Assembly (NCBI GenBank): GCA_937127245.1
Contig: CAKZLU010000012.1
Coordinates: 1-64,000, forward strand
DNA: 64,000 nucleotides
DNA from: an uncultured Actinomycetes bacterium
Lineage (GTDB): Bacteria > Actinomycetota > Geothermincolia > Fen-727 > JACVIW01
Direction of reading: 5' to 3'
The position numbers and the translations under genes are program-made. Of the stretch, positions 1 through 9,527 are shown piece after piece; positions within the stretch are counted from its first letter, which is position 1, and each line of letters begins with the position of its first letter. The notes beneath the pieces were generated by a model, which was not told the DNA's origin, ran no database searches, and saw nothing but the letters and a program-made list of their open reading frames with translations.

Positions 1-61
1 CGCCATCCGCGAGGGAGGAAAGACTGTCGGAGCGGGAAGAGTCACAAAGATAATCAAGTAG
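1..61 (+). CDS. tuf: Elongation factor Tu, C-terminal end only (partial)
   Basis: The first bases encode the last 19 residues of EF-Tu followed by TAG at 59-61; the coding frame begins at base 2 of the window. The residues AIREGGKTVGAGRVTKIIK match the conserved end of domain 3 of this GTPase, which delivers aminoacyl-tRNA to the ribosome. The rest lies upstream of the window. A tuf gene directly before rpsJ is the str-to-S10 operon junction seen in Actinobacteria, Thermotogae and others. Confidence 0.93.
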   Translation, partial: AIREGGKTVGAGRVTKIIK

Positions 62-79
62 TGAAGTGATGGTATAAGC

Positions 80-98
80 TCCCCTGAAAGAAAGGGGA
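80..98 (+). other. Short hairpin between tuf and rpsJ
   Basis: TCCCCT (80-85) pairs with AGGGGA (93-98) around a 7-base loop. No uridine run follows, so it is not a normal intrinsic terminator. It could be an RNA-processing or regulatory stem between the tuf and S10 transcripts. The AGGGG within it lies too close to a TTG at 99 to act as its ribosome binding site, which supports the GTG start of rpsJ at 126. Confidence 0.3.
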
Positions 99-125
99 TT
101 GTCAAACACTCGGAGTGGGATCAAG

Positions 126-434
126 GTGACAAGGGACAAAATAAGAATAAGGCTAAAAGCTTACGACCACGAATTGATTGACCAGACGGCAAGAATGATC
201 GTCGAGACAGCGAAGAAGACGGGAGCGCGGATTTCAGGTCCGGTCCCGCTGCCTACGGAGAAAAGCGTTTACTGCGTTATAAGGTCGCCGCACGTGGATA
301 AAGATTCGAGAGAACACTTCGAGACAAGGACGCACAAAAGGCTTATCGATATCCTTGATCCTACCCCAGCTACGGTGGACGCACTGACCGGGCTGGATTT
401 GCCGGCTGGCGTTGATATCGAGATAAAGCTCTAA
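126..434 (+). CDS. rpsJ: 30S ribosomal protein S10
   Basis: S10 of the 30S head (also NusE, partner of NusB/NusG in antitermination). The body from [10 protein letters not shown] through the [11 protein letters not shown] region to AGVDIEIKL is conserved. I chose GTG at 126: GGAG at 112-115 lies ten bases upstream, and the product is 102 residues, the usual length. An upstream in-frame TTG at 99 would add nine non-conserved residues and has its only purine-rich motif one base away. First gene of the S10 operon. Confidence 0.95.
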   Translation: MTRDKIRIRLKAYDHELIDQTARMIVETAKKTGARISGPVPLPTEKSVYCVIRSPHVDKDSREHFETRTHKRLIDILDPTPATVDALTGLDLPAGVDIEIKL

Positions 435-461
435 TTGTTTTTAAAGGCGGAGCTGATGAAG

Positions 462-1103
462 ATGGCGAGAGCGATTCTCGGAGAAAAAATAGGAATGACC
501 CAAATATTTGAGGGAGACGTCGTAATACCCGTTACGGTTATTAAGGCCGGGCCGTGCGTTGTGACTCAGGTAAAGAACGTGGAAAAAGACGGTTACGAAG
601 CGGTTCAGCTGGGTTACGGTGACGTGAAGCCCGAGCGGGTGAACAAACCGATGACAGGACACTTCAAAAAGGCAGACTGCCCGTCCAAAAAGTTTCTTGC
701 GGAAGTGCCGCTTGATCCGTCGGCGTACAAACCCGGTCAACAGGTGAAGGCGGATATCTTCTCAGAGGGCGACCGGGCTGACATAACTGGCATCAGCAAG
801 GGGAAAGGATTTGCCGGTGTCGTAAAACGCTGGGGCTTTAGAGGGGGTCCAGCTTCCCACGGCTCCACGTTCCACCGCGCACCCGGCTCTGTGGGGCAGT
901 GCGCGACTCCTTCGAGAGTTTTCAAGGGCAAGAAACTACCCGGAAGGATGGGCGGAAACCGAGTAACTGTGCGAAACCTTGAGATCGTGCGGGTGGACAA
1001 GGGCAAAGACCTTATCCTCGTAAAGGGAGCTGTTCCCGGACCGAGAGGTTCCCTGCTAATAATCAGGGAATCCAATAAGAAAGTGAAAAGTGGCGAGCGG
1101 TGA
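462..1103 (+). CDS. rplC: 50S ribosomal protein L3
   Basis: L3 is an early assembly protein near the peptidyl transferase centre. The start is set at ATG 462 (MARAILGEKIGMTQIF, the family's usual opening), with GGAG at 449-452 nine bases upstream. ATG 456 and TTG 435 are in frame but poorly spaced. The central extension with GGPASHGSTFHRAPGSVG and the following RMGG motif is intact; 213 residues, normal length. Its end overlaps the region of the rplD start. Confidence 0.95.
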   Translation: MARAILGEKIGMTQIFEGDVVIPVTVIKAGPCVVTQVKNVEKDGYEAVQLGYGDVKPERVNKPMTGHFKKADCPSKKFLAEVPLDPSAYKPGQQVKADIFSEGDRADITGISKGKGFAGVVKRWGFRGGPASHGSTFHRAPGSVGQCATPSRVFKGKKLPGRMGGNRVTVRNLEIVRVDKGKDLILVKGAVPGPRGSLLIIRESNKKVKSGER

Positions 1104-1108
1104 TAAAT

Positions 1109-1744
1109 ATGAAAGTTCCACTCAAGAGTGTCACTGGTGAGAATGTGGGCGAATACGAACTATCCGATGAGATATTCGGTATTGAGCCAAATATGTACGC
1201 CATGCACATGGTAGTGCGTCTCCAGAGGGCAGCTGCCCGCGCGGGCACCGCATCCACCAAGACGCGCAGAGAGGTAAGTGGAGGCGGAAGGAAACCTTGG
1301 AGGCAGAAAGGGACCGGACGCGCAAGAGCGGGGAGCATTCGTTCGCCTCTGTGGAAGGGTGGAGGAACTGTTTTCGGACCAAAGCCGCGTGATTACACGT
1401 TTCGGGTTCCAAGGAAAGTCAGGCGGCTCGCTTTCAGGTCTGCGCTTAGCGCGGCTGCTGCGGAGGAAAGGATAACCGTGGTCGAAGATTTTTCCATGGA
1501 GGTTCCGAGCACCAGGGCTGGCAAAGAGATTCTTGAAAACCTCGGTCTTGATCGGAGCGTGATGGTCGTTGTCCCCGAGGAAGAGGAAAACGTCGAGAAG
1601 TCATTCAGAAATCTCGCCAAAGTCGAGACTTTCTTCCCCCAGGAGCTGAACACATACGACATACTGCGGTTCGACAACATCCTGTTTATGAAAAGCGCCC
1701 TGGACGTGCTGCAAGGAAGTGGTGGGAATGAAGGATCCACATGA
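1109..1744 (+). CDS. rplD: 50S ribosomal protein L4
   Basis: L4 lines the upper exit tunnel; in E. coli it also autoregulates the S10 operon. The tunnel-loop region STKTRREVSGGGRKPWRQKG and the following GRARAGSIRSP are conserved. ATG 1109 gives 211 residues and better spacing to the GAG at 1095-1097 than the in-frame GTG at 1100. The 3' end overlaps the rplW start by 17 bases, which implies translational coupling. Confidence 0.94.
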   Translation: MKVPLKSVTGENVGEYELSDEIFGIEPNMYAMHMVVRLQRAAARAGTASTKTRREVSGGGRKPWRQKGTGRARAGSIRSPLWKGGGTVFGPKPRDYTFRVPRKVRRLAFRSALSAAAAEERITVVEDFSMEVPSTRAGKEILENLGLDRSVMVVVPEEEENVEKSFRNLAKVETFFPQELNTYDILRFDNILFMKSALDVLQGSGGNEGST

Positions 1745-2015
1745 CATAATTCTTTATCCGGTTGTAAGCGAAAAGAGTTATGAAGCCATCGAACGCAGGC
1801 AATACACGTTCATGGTTGACCCGAGAGCGAACAAATCCGAGATAAAGGACGCCGTGGAAGCCATTTTTGACGTGAAAGTCACGAAAGTAAATACACTGCG
1901 GACAAAAGGTAAACCCAGAAGGAGAGGCATGATCGTAGGTCGCACCTCGAGGGGCAAAAAGGCGATAGTCACGCTTGCCGAGGGCGACAAGATTGAAATC
2001 TTTGAGGGTGCTTGA
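1728..2015 (+). CDS. rplW: 50S ribosomal protein L23
   Basis: L23 sits at the tunnel exit and docks trigger factor and SRP. It opens with the typical IILYPVVSEKS and has the RRGMIVGR stretch. ATG 1728 follows AAGGA (1713-1717) by ten bases; GTG 1719 is too close. 95 residues, normal. The start lies inside rplD. Confidence 0.94.
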   Translation: MKDPHDIILYPVVSEKSYEAIERRQYTFMVDPRANKSEIKDAVEAIFDVKVTKVNTLRTKGKPRRRGMIVGRTSRGKKAIVTLAEGDKIEIFEGA

Positions 2016-2031
2016 GAGGGGTTGCGATTAA

Positions 2032-2862
2032 GTGGGCATAAAGAAGTATAAGCCAACATCGCCGGGAAGAAGATTCGCTACTGTTTCGGACTTTGCGGAG
2101 ATCACGAAGACTGAGCCGGAGAAATCGCTGCTCGCGCCCATCAAGAAAAGCGGTGGGAGGAACAACTACGGAAGAAAAACCGCAAGGCATCGTGGCGGGG
2201 GCGCCAAACGTAGATACAGAATCATTGATTTCAGGCGGGACAAAGATGGTGTCCCGGCCAAAGTGGCGGCGATTGAGTACGATCCCAACCGCTCCGCTAG
2301 GATCGCGCTTCTTCATTACATAGACGGAGAGAAGCGCTATATCCTCTGTCCGGTTGACCTTATGGTGGGCGACATAGTCGTCTCGGGCTCCAAGGCTGAC
2401 GTAAAGCCCGGAAATGCGATGCCGCTTCGGAACATACCTGTCGGCACCACTGTACATGCCATAGAACTGAAGCCTGGTGCGGGCGCAAAGATGGCGAGGG
2501 CGGCAGGCACATCGGCGCAGATAGTGGCAAGAGAGGAAGACTACGCTCATTTGAAACTCCCTTCCGGGGAGGTGCGGAAGGTCTTGCTCGATTGCAAGGC
2601 AACCGTTGGCGTGGTTGGGAACGTTGAGCACGAGCTTATAAGTCTTGGGAAAGCGGGTGCTGCGCGCCACAGAAGAATAAGACCGCAGACGAGGGGCGCC
2701 GCCATGAACCCTGTTGACCATCCCCACGGTGGCGGCGAGGGCAGGTCGAAGTGCGGCAGACACCCTGTTACTCCTTGGGGCAAACCGACGCTCGGCTACA
2801 GGACGAGAGATAAGAAGAAACCGTCCGGAAAGTACATTTTAAAGAGCAGGAGAGAGAAATAA
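2032..2862 (+). CDS. rplB: 50S ribosomal protein L2
   Basis: L2 is essential for subunit association and peptidyl transfer. The N-terminal [13 protein letters not shown], the [16 protein letters not shown] segment and the C-terminal [15 protein letters not shown] motif with the functionally critical histidine are all present. GTG start at 2032 with GAGAGGGG 10-12 bases upstream; 276 residues, standard length. Confidence 0.96.
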   Translation: MGIKKYKPTSPGRRFATVSDFAEITKTEPEKSLLAPIKKSGGRNNYGRKTARHRGGGAKRRYRIIDFRRDKDGVPAKVAAIEYDPNRSARIALLHYIDGEKRYILCPVDLMVGDIVVSGSKADVKPGNAMPLRNIPVGTTVHAIELKPGAGAKMARAAGTSAQIVAREEDYAHLKLPSGEVRKVLLDCKATVGVVGNVEHELISLGKAGAARHRRIRPQTRGAAMNPVDHPHGGGEGRSKCGRHPVTPWGKPTLGYRTRDKKKPSGKYILKSRREK

Positions 2863-2885
2863 ACTGAAAATTTTTGGAGGCAGCA

Positions 2886-3176
2886 TTGTCGCGATCGCTC
2901 AAAAAAGGACCGTATGTAGACGAAAAGCTGATGAAAAAGATAAGGGAGCTTAATGAAAAAAACGAGAAGGTCGTCATCAGGACATGGTTCCGCGATTCAA
3001 CCATATTTCCTGAGATGGTTGGACATACGATCGCAGTCCACGACGGAAAAAAGCATGTTCCTGTGTACATAACCGAGAGCATGGTTGGTCACAAGCTCGG
3101 GGAGTTCGCGCCCACCCGGATTTTCAAGGGTCACGGCGGTAAGCTCGCCAAAGAGAAGAGAGCCCGGATGAAATAG
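2886..3176 (+). CDS. rpsS: 30S ribosomal protein S19
   Basis: S19 of the 30S head, near the A-site tRNA and S13. I place the start at TTG 2886: GGAGG (2876-2880) is five bases upstream and the product starts [12 protein letters not shown], as in the family (96 residues). A TTG at 2874 would lie upstream of the ribosome binding site. The conserved [12 protein letters not shown] block is present. Confidence 0.94.
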   Translation: MSRSLKKGPYVDEKLMKKIRELNEKNEKVVIRTWFRDSTIFPEMVGHTIAVHDGKKHVPVYITESMVGHKLGEFAPTRIFKGHGGKLAKEKRARMK

Positions 3177-3190
3177 GAGCTGAGGAAGAC

Positions 3191-3901
3191 GTGCAGACGA
3201 GGGCAGTGGCAAAGTATGTGAGGATGAGCCCGAGAAAGGTAAGGCTCGTCACCAATCTCATAAGGGGCAAGGACCTGGAAGAGGCCAGGCAGATACTGGA
3301 TTACTGTCCGAAAGCCGCCGCTCGTGTGGTCGCGAAGGTTCTTGCATCGGCGGCAGCCAACGCGGAAAACAACAACAGGATTCCGCCCGAGAGGTTATAC
3401 GTTCTCAACGCCTTTGTCGATGAAGGACCGACTTTAAAGAGGTTTCGCCCCAGGGCGTTGGGAAGAGCGACTCGCATAAACAAAAGGACGAGCCACATTA
3501 CCGTCATTCTTGAGGAGCGAGAAGAAGAGACGGCAAAAAAGCGTTCTCCTTTAAGGAGGATATCCAGAAGACCCGCGGCGCGAAAGCTCGCCGGACCGCG
3601 TAAGGAGAAGGAGAAAAAGGAGGAAAAGGTTCCTGAAGAGGAATCTGCCGAAAAGGAAGAGGTAAAAGAAACTGAAACCCCTGAGGCTGCCGACCTTGGG
3701 AAGACCGAGGTAGCCGGGGAGATAGAGGAATCAGCCGCACCCGAGGATTTAAGGGAAGATTCCGCAGATGAGCAGGCGGAAGAGAGCGACAACGATACCG
3801 AAGAGGGTGAGGCTGAGGCAAAAGAAGTGTCAGACGAATCCCCGGAGAGTTCCGGGGAGGAAGAAGAGGGAGATATCGGAGAAACGGGAAGCGAGGATTG
3901 A
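3191..3901 (+). CDS. rplV: 50S ribosomal protein L22 with long acidic C-terminal tail
   Basis: Residues 1 to about 112 are a normal L22: [17 protein letters not shown] at the start and the tunnel beta-hairpin region with [25 protein letters not shown]22 reaches from the tunnel wall to its exit. Then follow about 120 extra residues: a basic linker (about 118-138) and a low-complexity tail rich in Glu, Asp, Ser and Ala to residue 236, about twice the usual 110-115. GTG start at 3191 with GAGGAAG just upstream. Tails on L22 also occur in mycobacteria. The tail has no stop or frameshift and ends next to rpsC, so it looks genuinely translated. Confidence 0.93.
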   Translation: MQTRAVAKYVRMSPRKVRLVTNLIRGKDLEEARQILDYCPKAAARVVAKVLASAAANAENNNRIPPERLYVLNAFVDEGPTLKRFRPRALGRATRINKRTSHITVILEEREEETAKKRSPLRRISRRPAARKLAGPRKEKEKKEEKVPEEESAEKEEVKETETPEAADLGKTEVAGEIEESAAPEDLREDSADEQAEESDNDTEEGEAEAKEVSDESPESSGEEEEGDIGETGSED

Positions 3902-3902
3902 A

Positions 3903-4814
3903 TTGGGTCAGAAAGTTCACCCTTACGGGCTCAGGCTTGGGATCATAAACGATTGGAAGTCCAGGTGGTTTGCCGGGAAAGATTACCCGGAGCTTGTGCA
4001 GGAAGACATCAAGATCAGAGAGTTGCTCTCCAAACAGCTGAAAAACGCCGCTGTCTCAAAAATTGAAATTGAAAGAAAAGCCAAGGAGACCACAGTTGAT
4101 ATTTACACCGCGCGCCCCGGCATTGTCATAGGGCGAAAAGGTACGGAAGTTGACAAATTGAGAGACAAACTTCAGGAAATATGCGGTCACGAGATTCAGA
4201 TCAACATAAAGGAGGTGCCTGTTCCCGAGCTTGACGCGACTCTTGTTGCCCAGGACATAGCATCCCAAATTTCTGCGAGGGTATCTTTCAGGAGAGCGAT
4301 GAAGAAAGCCGTTAGCGACACGATGAGGCTGGGGGCGCATGGGATTAAAGTTCAGTGCAGCGGAAGGCTTGCCGGCGCCGAGATGGCGAGAAGCGAATGG
4401 TATCGTGAGGGAAGGGTTCCGCTGCAAACGCTCAGGGCGGACATTGATTACGGTTTTAAAGAGGCTGAAACAACGTTCGGAAGAATCGGGGTTAAAGTTT
4501 GGATATACAAGGGTGAGAAAACCGGAAAAAGAGAACCAGAGGAACAAGTGTCTCAGGCTCCGGTGGGTAAGCCTTCCAGGCCCAGGGTTCAGGAAAAGGC
4601 AAAACAGCCTGGCGCGGTGAGCGCTGAGGAGGTAAAGTCTGACCAGCCTGGAGAGCAGGCGGATGCGGATAAACAGGAACCAACTCAAAGCACGGCGGAA
4701 TCTATCGGCGTTGAAGGAGCTTCAGATTTGACTGTAACTGAGCCCATTGGAAACGGACAGAAGGAAGTCCAGGGAAACGAAGGGTCCTCGGAGGGTAAGG
4801 AGGGCGAAGAGTAA
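3903..4814 (+). CDS. rpsC: 30S ribosomal protein S3 with low-complexity C-terminal extension
   Basis: S3 forms the mRNA entry channel with S4 and S5. The KH domain with [13 protein letters not shown] and the C-terminal domain with [25 protein letters not shown] are intact. TTG 3903 lies two bases after the rplV stop, with GAGG at 3893-3896, and gives [13 protein letters not shown], the standard opening. The protein is 303 residues against the usual 207-230: from about residue 217 the tail is rich in Glu, Gln, Ser, Pro and Ala, low in complexity and net acidic. Mycobacterial S3 is also extended. Confidence 0.94.
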   Translation: MGQKVHPYGLRLGIINDWKSRWFAGKDYPELVQEDIKIRELLSKQLKNAAVSKIEIERKAKETTVDIYTARPGIVIGRKGTEVDKLRDKLQEICGHEIQINIKEVPVPELDATLVAQDIASQISARVSFRRAMKKAVSDTMRLGAHGIKVQCSGRLAGAEMARSEWYREGRVPLQTLRADIDYGFKEAETTFGRIGVKVWIYKGEKTGKREPEEQVSQAPVGKPSRPRVQEKAKQPGAVSAEEVKSDQPGEQADADKQEPTQSTAESIGVEGASDLTVTEPIGNGQKEVQGNEGSSEGKEGEE

Positions 4815-5225
4815 ATGTTGCAGCCGAAGAGACCCCCACACCGCAAGGTTCAGAGAGGACGGCTTAAAGGAAGAGCCAAGGGCGGGACACAGGTGAGTTT
4901 CGGTGATTACGGCTTGCAGGCTTTAGAGCCTGCCTGGATTACCGCCCGCCAGATCGAGGCGGCGCGAGTCGCCATAACCAGGCACATAAAGAGGAGCGGA
5001 AAGGTATGGATAAATATCTTCCCGCACAAGCCGGTTTCGAAGAAGCCAGCGGAGACGCGCATGGGCAGCGGAAAGGGCAACCCTGAGTATTGGGTGGCGC
5101 CCGTCAAGCCTGGCAAGGTCATGTTCGAGCTTGCGGGAGTGAGCGAGCCCGTAGCGAGAGAGGCGATAAGACTTGCTTCAAACAAACTGCCTATGAAATG
5201 CAGATTTGTGAAGCGGGAAGAATAA
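4815..5225 (+). CDS. rplP: 50S ribosomal protein L16
   Basis: L16 binds at the A-site and organises the elbow of tRNA. Starts [19 protein letters not shown] and carries the conserved [20 protein letters not shown] motif. ATG 4815 directly abuts the rpsC stop; 136 residues, standard. Confidence 0.96.
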   Translation: MLQPKRPPHRKVQRGRLKGRAKGGTQVSFGDYGLQALEPAWITARQIEAARVAITRHIKRSGKVWINIFPHKPVSKKPAETRMGSGKGNPEYWVAPVKPGKVMFELAGVSEPVAREAIRLASNKLPMKCRFVKREE

Positions 5226-5250
5226 GGGTTTTTGAGAGGGAGAGATCGAT

Positions 5251-5646
5251 ATGCTTAAGCCCGGGCAATTGCGAAGAATGGACGAGGAAGAGCTCGAACA
5301 GAAATTAAAAGAGCTTAAGGAGGAACTTTTTAATCTCAGATTCCAGTTTGCCACGGGGCAACTTGACAATCCGATGAGAATCAAACAGACAAGGCGGGAC
5401 ATAGCGCGGGTGTGCACGATTATAACCGAACGGAAATACAGTATTCATCCCGAGGCATTTGAAGAAGCAGCTGAGGTTGAGGCACGGGAGGCTGAGCGGG
5501 AAAGAATCGAGGTCGAAGAGGAAGCTCGAGAAGAGATCACCATCGAGCTTGAGGATGTCTCTGAAGATGAGGGCGAGGAACTCGAGGGTGAAGAGGTAAC
5601 CGAAACGGATGATGCCGAAAGCGAAGACGCTTCGCCCGAGGATTAA
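5251..5646 (+). CDS. rpmC: 50S ribosomal protein L29 with acidic C-terminal tail
   Basis: Residues 1 to about 65 are a standard L29 ([19 protein letters not shown], then [18 protein letters not shown]), which lies at the tunnel exit beside L23. Another 65 residues, almost entirely Glu, Asp, Ala, Val and Thr, double the normal length to 131. This is the third acidic tail within 2.5 kb (with L22 and S3). ATG start after a GAGAGGGAGAG stretch. No internal stop; the next gene follows after 17 bases. Confidence 0.93.
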   Translation: MLKPGQLRRMDEEELEQKLKELKEELFNLRFQFATGQLDNPMRIKQTRRDIARVCTIITERKYSIHPEAFEEAAEVEAREAERERIEVEEEAREEITIELEDVSEDEGEELEGEEVTETDDAESEDASPED

Positions 5647-5663
5647 GAGGAGTAACCTTCAAA

Positions 5664-5921
5664 ATGGCAGTGAGACCTTCGAGAAAAGTCAGAGTTGGAA
5701 GAGTCGTTTCTGACTCAATGGACAAGACGATTGTGGTTGCGGTTGAACGCACTGTCCGGCACCCGTTATACGGGAAGACGATAAAGCGTACTTCAAAGAT
5801 TTATGCGCATGACGAGGAGAATCAGTGCAAGGTGGGCGACATTGTGAAGGTTATGGAAACTCGCCCCCTTTCCAAGACAAAACGCTGGCGGTTGGTTTCA
5901 ATCGTGGAGAAAGCAAAATAA
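5664..5921 (+). CDS. rpsQ: 30S ribosomal protein S17
   Basis: S17, an OB-fold primary binder of 16S rRNA. Has the conserved [18 protein letters not shown], the [13 protein letters not shown] segment and the C-terminal [15 protein letters not shown] start; AGAGGAG about 12 bases upstream; 85 residues, normal. Confidence 0.96.
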   Translation: MAVRPSRKVRVGRVVSDSMDKTIVVAVERTVRHPLYGKTIKRTSKIYAHDEENQCKVGDIVKVMETRPLSKTKRWRLVSIVEKAK

Positions 5922-5946
5922 CAATAGCGTCTAACAGGGGTTCCAA

Positions 5947-6315
5947 ATGATTCAGCAGGAGTCAAGAGTAAAGGTTGCTGACAACACGGGCGCGCGAGAG
6001 ATACTGGTCATCAGGGTGCTTGGCGGGTCCAAGCGCAGGTACGCGTCTGTCGGGGACATTGTGGTTGGTTCAGTTAAGGATGCTGTTCCTGGTGCCAGTG
6101 TGAAGAAGGGCGATGTTGTTAAAGCGGTGGTTGTCAGGACAAAAAAGGAGAAGCGCAGACCTGATGGCACCTATATAAAGTTTGATGAGAACGCGGTTGT
6201 GCTAATTGACAACCAAATGAACCCGCGGGGCACAAGAATATTCGGTCCGGTGGCGAGGGAATTACGTCAGAAGAACTTCATGAAGATTGTGTCGCTTTCG
6301 CCGGAGGTTCTTTAA
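5947..6315 (+). CDS. rplN: 50S ribosomal protein L14
   Basis: L14 forms inter-subunit bridges with 16S rRNA and is the docking site of Rsf[21 protein letters not shown] and the ending [12 protein letters not shown] are canonical; 122 residues. ATG 5947 after AGGGG. First gene of the classical spc segment, but the run from S17 to L14 is continuous with a 25-base gap, so one transcript is likely. Confidence 0.96.
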   Translation: MIQQESRVKVADNTGAREILVIRVLGGSKRRYASVGDIVVGSVKDAVPGASVKKGDVVKAVVVRTKKEKRRPDGTYIKFDENAVVLIDNQMNPRGTRIFGPVARELRQKNFMKIVSLSPEVL

Positions 6316-6331
6316 AGATCGGAGGTTTGAA

Positions 6332-6649
6332 TTGAGAAGTATGCACATAAGGAAAGGCGACACGGTAGTTCTCATATCCGGGAAAGACAAAGGGAAAAAG
6401 GGGAAGGTTCTTAAGGTTGATACCTCCCGAAGGCGTGTCGTTGTTGAGGGGATTAATCGCACCAAGAAGCACATGAGACCCTCGCAGCGGAATCCTCGGG
6501 GAGGCGTTGTGGACTGGGAGCTCCCAATAGACGTTTCCAACGTGATGTTGTTCTGCTCGGCCTGCGAAAGACCGGTGAGGGTAAACAGGGTAAGAAAAGG
6601 TGGTAAAGGATTCGTAAGAGTCTGTAAGAAATGCGATCGGGAGATCTGA
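6332..6649 (+). CDS. rplX: 50S ribosomal protein L24 with C-terminal zinc ribbon
   Basis: L24 initiates 50S assembly and borders the tunnel exit. KOW motif near the N-terminus ([18 protein letters not shown]) and the [17 protein letters not shown] block. The C-terminus has two CxxC knuckles (CSAC and CKKC), a zinc-binding form. TTG 6332 is six bases after GGAGG (6321-6325), so it is preferred to ATG 6341, which is 15 bases away. Ends with TGATG overlap to rplE. Confidence 0.93.
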   Translation: MRSMHIRKGDTVVLISGKDKGKKGKVLKVDTSRRRVVVEGINRTKKHMRPSQRNPRGGVVDWELPIDVSNVMLFCSACERPVRVNRVRKGGKGFVRVCKKCDREI

Positions 6650-7227
6650 TGGTGGATGAGGAATTTGAGGATGACGGATACGTTCCGCGCCTGAAGGAAA
6701 TTTACGAGGAGGAAGTCGTTCCCCATCTGATCAAGGAGATGGGGTACAAAAACAAACTTCAAGTTCCGCGACTTTCAAAGATCGTGGTCAACATGGGTGT
6801 TGGCGAGGGGACCACAAACCCCAAAGCGGTGGAAGCCGTGGCATCTCAGCTCGCTATGATAACCGGACAAAAGCCGATAATCATAAGGGCGAAGAGGTCG
6901 GTTGCGGGTTTCAGATTAAGAGCGGGAATGACGATCGGGTGCAAGGTAACCCTTCGCGGGGACAGAATGTATGAGTTTCTTGACAGGCTTCTGTCGATCG
7001 CGCTTCCGCGTGTCAGGGACTTCAGGGGTCTTGAGCGGAAATCTTTTGATGGAACTGGTAATTACTCGCTCGGCATCGAGGAGCAACTCATTTTTCCGGA
7101 GGTAGATTACGATTCGATAGACAAAATAAGGGGTATGGACATAACGATAGTTACCACCGCGCGAACCGATAGAGAAGCCGAAGCGCTTTTCGAGGCGCTC
7201 GGTTTCCCGCTCAAACGCAAGTCTTAG
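6649..7227 (+). CDS. rplE: 50S ribosomal protein L5
   Basis: L5 binds 5S rRNA in the central protuberance and contacts P-site t[16 protein letters not shown], the NMGVGEG motif, the [16 protein letters not shown] region and the [18 protein letters not shown] block are conserved. ATG 6649 overlaps the rplX stop (TGATG), implying coupling; 192 residues, including about 12 acidic residues before the core. Confidence 0.95.
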   Translation: MVDEEFEDDGYVPRLKEIYEEEVVPHLIKEMGYKNKLQVPRLSKIVVNMGVGEGTTNPKAVEAVASQLAMITGQKPIIIRAKRSVAGFRLRAGMTIGCKVTLRGDRMYEFLDRLLSIALPRVRDFRGLERKSFDGTGNYSLGIEEQLIFPEVDYDSIDKIRGMDITIVTTARTDREAEALFEALGFPLKRKS

Positions 7228-7245
7228 TTTAGATCGGAGGGAATT

Positions 7246-7431
7246 TTGGCTAAGAAATCGCTCGTTGTCAAACAGCAGAGACCAAAGAAATACAAGACCC
7301 AGTATTACAACCGATGTAAGCGTTGCGGTCGCCCGCGCGGCTATTTCCGCAAATTCCAGTTGTGCAGGATTTGCCTCAGGGAGCTCGCGCACAGGGGAGA
7401 GCTTCCGGGGGTCATGAAATCAAGCTGGTGA
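7246..7431 (+). CDS. rpsN: 30S ribosomal protein S14, zinc-binding type
   Basis: Short (61-residue) S14 with a CxxC-x12-CxxC zinc knuckle ([11 protein letters not shown] ... CRICLRE), the C+ type of Gram-positive bacteria and Thermus (sometimes named rpsZ). TTG start at 7246, with a GGAGGG ribosome binding site (7236-7241) just upstream. S14 sits in the 30S head next to S10 and S19. Confidence 0.94.
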   Translation: MAKKSLVVKQQRPKKYKTQYYNRCKRCGRPRGYFRKFQLCRICLRELAHRGELPGVMKSSW

Positions 7432-7444
7432 GAGGGTGAGGGGA

Positions 7445-7843
7445 ATGACAATGACCGACCCCATTGCAGATATGCTAACTCGAATAAGGAACGCATCCAG
7501 GGCGCGCAAGGAAAAGGTGGAAGTTCCGTCGTCGAATCTGAAGAAGGAAATCGTTCGCATACTTGATAGAGAAGGCTACATCCGCGGCTATGAGATTGTC
7601 AGGACAGGTAGCTACGATTCCATAGTTATATACATGAGGTACGGAAACGACAAAGAGCCTGTCATAAGCGGCATCAAGAGGATAAGCTCGCCGGGTTTAA
7701 GGGTTTACGCGAAGAAGGACGAGCTGCCGCGCGTCTTGGGAGGGCTCGGGATAGCCATAATATCGACTTCGAAAGGCGTAATGACCGAAAAGGAAGCGGC
7801 AGTGAAAGGTGTGGGAGGAGAAGTTCTCTGCTATGTGTGGTAG
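7445..7843 (+). CDS. rpsH: 30S ribosomal protein S8
   Basis: S8 is a primary 16S rRNA binder and, in E. coli, the spc operon repressor. [17 protein letters not shown] is the standard opening. ATG 7445 follows AGAGGG by eight bases; ATG 7451 is an equally possible start two codons on. The C-terminal [13 protein letters not shown] motif is present; 132 residues. Confidence 0.95.
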   Translation: MTMTDPIADMLTRIRNASRARKEKVEVPSSNLKKEIVRILDREGYIRGYEIVRTGSYDSIVIYMRYGNDKEPVISGIKRISSPGLRVYAKKDELPRVLGGLGIAIISTSKGVMTEKEAAVKGVGGEVLCYVW

Positions 7844-7864
7844 GTATTCTCGAAGGAGCCGGTG

Positions 7865-8401
7865 ATGTCGAGAGTTGGAAAAAGACCGATAGAGGTTCCC
7901 GATAACGCGGACGTGTCAATTGAGGGCACCAGTGTAAAAGTGAAAGGTCCTAAGGGTGAGCTCGAGCTTACGGTGAGCGAACGCGTGAGGCTTTTGCGCG
8001 AGGGGAACATAATCAGAGTTGAGCGCGTTTCTGATAACAAACTCGATAAATCCCTGCACGGGCTCACTAGAACTCTGATTCAGAACATGATAACTGGCGT
8101 TACGCAAGGCTTTCAAAAGACGCTCGAGATCCAGGGTGTCGGTTACAGGGCGGCGCTTAAAGGCGATTCGCTCGAGCTTTTACTGGGATACTCGAAGCCG
8201 GTTGTTTACAGACTGCCCGAGGGTATCGAAGCCGAGGTCCCAACCCCAACGAGGGTGATAATAAAAGGATGTGACAAGCAGAAAGTAGGGCAGGTAGCAG
8301 CGGAGATTCGCTCTTTGAGGAAACCCGATCCCTACAAAGGAAAGGGAATAAGATACTCAGACGAGTACATTCGCAGGAAAGTCGGAAAGGCAGTGAAGTG
8401 A
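7865..8401 (+). CDS. rplF: 50S ribosomal protein L6
   Basis: L6 lies near the sarcin-ricin loop and factor-binding site. Starts [12 protein letters not shown]; the C-terminal [16 protein letters not shown] motif is intact; 178 residues. ATG 7865 with AAGGAG six bases upstream. Its stop overlaps the rplR start (GTGA). Confidence 0.96.
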   Translation: MSRVGKRPIEVPDNADVSIEGTSVKVKGPKGELELTVSERVRLLREGNIIRVERVSDNKLDKSLHGLTRTLIQNMITGVTQGFQKTLEIQGVGYRAALKGDSLELLLGYSKPVVYRLPEGIEAEVPTPTRVIIKGCDKQKVGQVAAEIRSLRKPDPYKGKGIRYSDEYIRRKVGKAVK

Positions 8402-8769
8402 GCGGAAAAGGTTTTTACAGAAGGCTTGAAGGAAGAGAGAGGCGGAAAAGAAGGGTCAGGAAAAAGATCAGCGGCACAGCTGAGCGTCAGAGGCTTTCAG
8501 TTTTCAGGAGCAATCGCCACTTCTACTGTCAGGTTATTGATGATGCTAAAGGACATACTCTCGCTTCTGCCTCGACTCTCGAGAAGGATTTCAAACAGTA
8601 CTGGAATCTAACCAAGACCGAACAGGCAAGGAAGCTTGGCGAGATTATCGCCAAAAGGGCTATCGACAAAGGGATAACCAGTGTCGTTTTCGACAGGGAC
8701 GGCTATAAATATCACGGAAGAGTCAAAGCTCTTGCTGAAGCGGCAAGGGAAAATGGCCTTATCTTTTAG
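8398..8769 (+). CDS. rplR: 50S ribosomal protein L18
   Basis: L18 binds 5S rRNA with L5. Shows [20 protein letters not shown] and the terminal [20 protein letters not shown] motif. GTG start at 8398 inside the rplF stop (GTGA), so translational coupling is expected; 123 residues. Confidence 0.95.
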   Translation: MSGKGFYRRLEGRERRKRRVRKKISGTAERQRLSVFRSNRHFYCQVIDDAKGHTLASASTLEKDFKQYWNLTKTEQARKLGEIIAKRAIDKGITSVVFDRDGYKYHGRVKALAEAARENGLIF

Positions 8770-8777
8770 GAGGTGAA

Positions 8778-9323
8778 ATGGACCGAGAAGAGGTCCAGGA
8801 AGTCGAGGAAATAACTTCCCAGGTAGTGAACATAAACCGTGTCGCTAAAGTGGTCAAGGGCGGGCGGCGGTTTTCTTTCACCGCGCTCGTTGTTGCCGGC
8901 GATGGGAAAGGTAGAGTGGGTATAGGTTATGGCAAAGCGAGGGAAGTGCCGCTTGCCATTGACAAGGCAACGCAGAGAGCGAAGAAGAGCATGTTCGAGG
9001 TGCCAATTGTGGGAACAACCATCCCGCATCAGGTCGTAGGCAAATTTGGGGCTTCTCAAGTTTTAATAAAACCCGCTTCACCTGGTACGGGCATAATCGC
9101 GGGAGGAGCGGTAAGACCGATAATGGAGCTCGCTGGCATTAAGGATGTGCTTGCCAAGAGCCTGGGATCAAATAATCCCTTGAACGTTGTCAAGGCTACC
9201 ATAAACGGTCTTATGATGCTCAAAAGTGCATCCGAAGTTGCCCATCTCAGGGGAAAACGGGTTGAGGAGATAATTAGAAGAAGGAGCATTCTTGATGAGT
9301 TCGAAACTGAAAGTGACGCTTAA
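8778..9323 (+). CDS. rpsE: 30S ribosomal protein S5
   Basis: S5 acts in decoding fidelity and mRNA unwinding with S3 and S4. The double-stranded RNA-binding fold ([20 protein letters not shown]) and the later [18 protein letters not shown] and [13 protein letters not shown] blocks are typical. ATG 8778 with GGAGG at 8768-8772, five bases upstream. The 3' end overlaps rpmD. Confidence 0.96.
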   Translation: MDREEVQEVEEITSQVVNINRVAKVVKGGRRFSFTALVVAGDGKGRVGIGYGKAREVPLAIDKATQRAKKSMFEVPIVGTTIPHQVVGKFGASQVLIKPASPGTGIIAGGAVRPIMELAGIKDVLAKSLGSNNPLNVVKATINGLMMLKSASEVAHLRGKRVEEIIRRRSILDEFETESDA

Positions 9324-9483
9324 GCGGGGCTTAGCGGGTAAGCGCCAGGAGCACCGCGCTACCGCGAGAGCGCTCGGTTTAAGACGAACGGGTCAAAGCG
9401 TGATAAAAGAAGACCGCCCTGAGATCAGGGGAATGATTCAAAAGATCAGGCATCTTGTGGATTTTGAGGAGATAAGCGAGTGA
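9295..9483 (+). CDS. rpmD: 50S ribosomal protein L30
   Basis: Small L30 (62 residues) with the family core [23 protein letters not shown] and [15 protein letters not shown] 9295 is eight bases after AAGGAG (9281-9286) and lies within the 3' end of rpsE. L30 is absent from many bacteria, so its presence is a mild taxonomic clue. Confidence 0.93.
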   Translation: MSSKLKVTLKRGLAGKRQEHRATARALGLRRTGQSVIKEDRPEIRGMIQKIRHLVDFEEISE

Positions 9484-9527
9484 AAAATTGCTGAAAGATA
9501 GTTTGCTGATTCCGGGGGTCAAAGCTG

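Noticed and set aside
1969-2763. 264-codon open frame on the minus strand opposite rplB
   Set aside because: It mirrors a conserved ribosomal gene, lacks a ribosome binding site and resembles no family; a shadow of biased codon use.
3768-3902. Upstream extension of the rpsC frame into rplV
   Set aside because: S3 begins MGQKVHPYG at TTG 3903 with a ribosome binding site; the upstream part only lies over the L22 tail.
4056-4688. 210-codon minus-strand frame opposite rpsC
   Set aside because: Antisense shadow; rpsC is unambiguous here.
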